In this document: positions 61,462 through 64,000 of the stretch, in pieces | Layout of the letters: each line of letters begins with the position of its first letter | Position numbering within the stretch: the first letter of the stretch is position 1 | Source of the DNA: Roseiarcus sp963823165 | Lineage (GTDB): Bacteria > Pseudomonadota > Alphaproteobacteria > Rhizobiales > Beijerinckiaceae | DNA length: 64,000 bases | Direction of reading: 5' to 3' | NCBI GenBank assembly: GCA_963823165.1 | Contig: CAWGKV010000039.1 | Span: 62,001 to 126,000, forward strand | Program-made: the position numbers and the translations under genes | Notes under the pieces: generated by a model | Databases searched by the model: none | What the model was told of the DNA's origin: nothing | The model's input: only the letters and a program-made list of their open reading frames with translations

Positions 61462-62514
61462 GGCGCCGCTCCTTCGCCTGGCGGGGACGACAGCGGGAAT
61501 GTGCAGGCGACAATCACGCCTTTCGGCGCAGCCGCTTGCACGTGCAAGCGACGCGCCGATCAAACGCGCGCGGTAGTCCATCGTATCCAGCCCAATGCCT
61601 GCGACGGCGGAGGCGTCACGCGGAATTCCGGCGCCGTTGTCACGGATGCGCAAGCTTCCCTGCCCATCGCGAAGACGCAGGCTGACGCCGATCCGACTCC
61701 CTCGCCCGTGCGCGACCGCATTGCTCACCGCCTCTTGGGCGATGCGATAGAGGTGCGCCTCGACCGCGGGGTCCAGACGGGGAAAACGACGATCGCAGGC
61801 GAAGGCGCACGTGACCGGGTGAAGCGCCTCGACATTCGCCGCCAGGACCTCCAGCGCGGCGGCGAGCCCCATCTGCGCGAGGCCCCCGGGTTGAGGCCGC
61901 GCGCCAGGTCGCGGGCGTCGCCGATCGCCTGCTGCAGCAATGCGGTGATCTCCGGCTGCGGCCGCCGCCGCCGGGTCGTCGCGCGCGGCGAGCTTGCGGG
62001 CGAGGGTCGCGCTCAGCGCGGCGATGCCGGCCAGGTTTTGGCACAGACCGTCATGCAGCTCCCGCCCCATGCGCTCCTTTTCCCGATCGCCGGCCTCGAT
62101 CAGCTCGCGTTCCAGCCGCTTTCGGCGGGTGACGTCGCGCGCCGAGGCGCAGATCACCCGCCGCTGCGGCGAGAAGGTCGCGTTCCATTGAAGCCGCCGG
62201 TCGGCGCCGTCCTTGCCGCGAAACCGAGTCTCGAAGCTGGTGATCCCGCCGCTGCCGGCGATCCTGCGCACTTCCGCCGCGGTCGAAGCACGGTCGTCAG
62301 GGTGGACGAAATCGAGGAAAGGGAGCGCCAGAAGGTCTGCCGGTGTCCACCCGAGGCAGGGCTCCCATGCAGGGCTGACGAAGCAGAAGCAGCCGTCAAG
62401 GCCGATGATGCAGGCCAGATCGTGCGATACGAAAAAAAGATGCGCAAGATCTTCCTCTGCCGGCAGCGATCCAATTCGTGACGGCCTGACGTCGAGGGCT
62501 CGCTCCTTACGCAT
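61442..62514 (-). pseudogene. PAS-containing HisKA_3 sensor kinase, frameshifted
   Basis: Starts MRKERALDVRPSRIGS. A PAS domain (about residues 25-130, CFCFVSPAWEPCLGWTPADL) is followed by the phospho-His box ERMGRELHDGLCQNLAGIAA and an HATPase domain (EAVSNAVAHGRGSRIGVSL, DNGAGIP, GIGLDTMDYRARLIGAS). The frame is out between AAAAAA and GGLAQMG (about 61875-61960), where the other frame reads EITALLQQAIGDARDLARGL. It slips again near 61552, after which VQAAAPKGVIVACTFPL is the proper end. One slip is in a G run. The 3' end is uncertain. No membrane segment, so a cytosolic sensor. Confidence 0.78.
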
Positions 62515-62711
62515 CGGAGGCTTGTTTCACAAATTGTACAAGAAAAAATCCCCGTGGACTCCGCCGCCGCCCGCGACATCAAATCCACGTCAGACTGTTA
62601 ACAGCCAATCTCGACATGTCAATCGTTGACCGAACCTCCGCGGACCGGACTGTGATCCCGGTCACACCGCGGAGAGCTTGGCGCCATGGCTCGAGGCGCG
62701 CCGGGCGCCGG

Positions 62712-63464
62712 CTATTGCCCGCCCACCCTCCGCCGCGTCTCCTCGATCCAGACGCGGAGCGGCGCGAGCCTCGGGCCCTGGGTGAGGCCGCCGCAACCGC
62801 GGCCGTGCGGCGCCTGCGCCCAGGCTGCGATTGCGACCGCCGCGGCGCCGTCGGCCGACCAGAGCGGCGCGCCGGAGTCGCCCGAACAGGCCCCCGCGAC
62901 CCCGCCGTCCGGGTCGGACGCCCAGATCAGCACGTTCGACGCCGGTTCGCGCACCGCGAGCGTCACGCTGCGCAATTCCCCGCCGGACTTCCAGTCGCCG
63001 TCGCGGGCCGCGCCGTACCCCGACAGGATCACCCGCTCGCCGACCGCGGGCCCGTCGCCGGAGGCGAGCGCAGCGCCGACGAACCGCGCGTCGAGAGGGC
63101 TCGCCGTGCGGATCAACGCCACGTCGATCGATTCGACGCGGCTCCTGATCGCGTCCGGGCGATACAGCGGATGGGCGATCGCGGCCTCGACCGGAATGAC
63201 GACAGGCGCGCCGGATGCGTCGCGATAATGGACAGCCATGTCGCGAGTCGGGCGCAGGCAATGGGCGGCCGTCAGAAGGGTGCGCGAATCGAGAACCAGG
63301 GCCGAACAGAAGCCCGCTTCGCCCGCGCCCCGCATCAACACCATCGCCACCCGGTCCGCGAAACGCCCGTCCGGCGCCGCTCCCACGAGCGCGCGCGACG
63401 GCGCGAGCGGCGCCGCGCACGCGACGACAATCGCAAGGCGGATCAGGGCGCGGCGCAAATCCAT
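62712..63464 (-). CDS. Secreted trypsin-like serine protease (S1)
   Basis: A 250-residue exported protease. The signal peptide is about residues 1-25 (LIRLAIVVACAAPLAPSRAL). The catalytic triad is intact: His in LLTAAHCLRP, Asp in ESIDVALIRTA, Ser in GACSGDSGAPLW, with paired Cys around each. The C-terminal specificity region (AWAQAPHGRGCGG) is Gly-rich without an obvious basic-residue preference. Periplasmic or secreted action is expected. The PepSY-like gene is divergent from it, about 135 bases away. Confidence 0.92.
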   Translation of the reverse strand: MDLRRALIRLAIVVACAAPLAPSRALVGAAPDGRFADRVAMVLMRGAGEAGFCSALVLDSRTLLTAAHCLRPTRDMAVHYRDASGAPVVIPVEAAIAHPLYRPDAIRSRVESIDVALIRTASPLDARFVGAALASGDGPAVGERVILSGYGAARDGDWKSGGELRSVTLAVREPASNVLIWASDPDGGVAGACSGDSGAPLWSADGAAAVAIAAWAQAPHGRGCGGLTQGPRLAPLRVWIEETRRRVGGQ

Positions 63465-63599
63465 GATCGGGCTTCATGCGCCGAAATCGGCGGCGGTTCA
63501 ATCAAGCGCAGGCCAGAGCGAGAGCGGCGTCATTCACACTGCATTCAGCCGCCTATGCGAACATGCAATCTGCCGTTCGGGAAAGGGACATGTGTCGTA

Positions 63600-64000
63600 A
63601 TGGCCGCGCTCGCCTTCGCTTGCCGCGCCAGCGTCTTGATCCTCGCTACGGCGTGCGCCGCCGCGCGCGCCGCAGAAGCGGAGCCGCACGTCGTCGCGCT
63701 CAAGCCGCTTTGTCTCACAGCGTCGGAAACCCGGGACGAGGTCAAGGCGCACAAACTGCTCGAGCCGTTCGCGGCGCTCAAATTCGCCGCCCAGCAGCGC
63801 AAGGCCGAGGCCCTGTCGGCGAAGCTCTGCCATGCCGGCGACGAATTCATTTACGAAATCACCCTCCTTCATCGCGACGGGCGACTCACACGCGTGCAAA
63901 TGGAGGCGGGCACCGGCAAACTGCTGGCCCGCCCGCCGCGCGAACCGCGGGAGCCGCACGAAACGGCGGTGACGCGGGAATCGCACGAGGCCCCGGTCGC
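63600..64000 (+). CDS. PepSY-like exported protein (3' end off window)
   Basis: The frame from ATG 63600 stays open to the right edge, giving at least 133 residues. A signal peptide is present (MAALAFACRASVLILATACA, AAARAAEAEP). The mature part includes AKLCHAGDEFIYEITLLHRD and GRLTRVQMEAGTGKLLARPP, the two-strand pattern of PepSY domains, followed by a Glu/Pro/His-rich tail. GAAAGGGA lies upstream. PepSY proteins are periplasmic, often small protease-inhibitor-like or sensor-linked. The divergent secreted protease is a suggestive neighbour. The tail may lead into further domains outside the window. Confidence 0.72.
   Translation, partial: MAALAFACRASVLILATACAAARAAEAEPHVVALKPLCLTASETRDEVKAHKLLEPFAALKFAAQQRKAEALSAKLCHAGDEFIYEITLLHRDGRLTRVQMEAGTGKLLARPPREPREPHETAVTRESHEAPV

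Noticed and set aside
60703..62481. Long plus-strand frame opposite the kinase/regulator pair
   Set aside because: Although uninterrupted, it is Arg/Ala-rich and lacks domains, whereas the minus strand has PAS, HisKA_3, HATPase, receiver and LuxR motifs once single-base slips are allowed.
1..64000. CRISPR arrays, tRNA or rRNA genes
   Set aside because: No regularly spaced repeat array, and no T-loop/acceptor pairs that could be assembled into a tRNA cloverleaf, were seen by eye; short tRNA genes could still be missed without a covariance search.

Overview
The window is a GC-rich alphaproteobacterial chromosome segment, probably from a member of Hyphomicrobiales (Rhizobiales). The case rests on the housekeeping genes (infC, rpsT, hslV-hslU, hldD, rsmB, a glutamine-dependent nadE), a DUF1674/SdhAF4 gene, DUF3297 and DUF2237 proteins, an Omp25-like porin, a PEP-CTERM protein, and short palindromic repeats of a type common in these genomes. 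No tRNA, rRNA, CRISPR array or complete insertion sequence was recognised. I would not name a genus from this evidence.

Layout. 1-2089: the 3' end of an AidB-like acyl-CoA dehydrogenase and a small orphan. 2090-8918 (minus): an apparent eight-gene operon with a Frc/Rbs-type sugar ABC importer, a 3-hexulose-6-phosphate synthase homologue, a 6-phospho-3-hexuloisomerase, a PfkB sugar kinase, an acetamidase/formamidase family protein and an SDR dehydrogenase. 9576-18105 (plus): infC, apparently starting at ATT, an Fsr-like MFS exporter, then a TetR regulator (frameshifted), an RND adaptor, a cytochrome P450 and an RND pump. 18106-31229: AMP-ligase, GntP permease, a frameshifted sterol desaturase, hldD, small redox and hypothetical genes, nadE, PEP-CTERM protein, msrA and a nitroreductase, together with two inverted copies of a 114-bp element with 11-bp terminal inverted repeats. 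31461-38606: a degenerate HtrA-like protein, rsmB, DUF3297, rpsT, an enoyl-CoA hydratase, and a purine-degradation pair (allantoinase-UraD fusion and guanine deaminase). 38902-44163: DUF2141, carotenoid oxygenase, porin, DUF5993-DsbB, and a divergent sulfur/thiol-stress-like cluster (DUF302, rhodanese, carboxymuconolactone decarboxylase family; DUF2892). 44252-53107: PHP phosphoesterase, hslVU, CHAD protein, acyl-CoA synthetase, GtrA, TauE/SafE and a propionyl-CoA synthetase-like enzyme.

53108-59970 looks like an accessory island. It has AT-richer intergenic DNA and all its genes are on the minus strand: a DUF1842-like protein, an unrecognised protein, a Crp/Fnr regulator, two tandem paralogues of an unrecognised family (one interrupted by an in-frame stop), and an FAD-dependent oxidase. 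Direct repeats of about 75 bp flank the DUF1842 gene. 59971-64000 holds a receiver-only response regulator, a NarL-type kinase/regulator pair carrying several one-base frameshifts, a secreted trypsin-like protease, and the start of a PepSY-like gene that runs off the right edge.

The two loci most worth follow-up are the importer/HPS/PHI/kinase operon and the DUF1842 island. Single-base frameshifts occur in four otherwise intact genes and partly compensate one another, so base-calling error must be excluded before any is called a true pseudogene.
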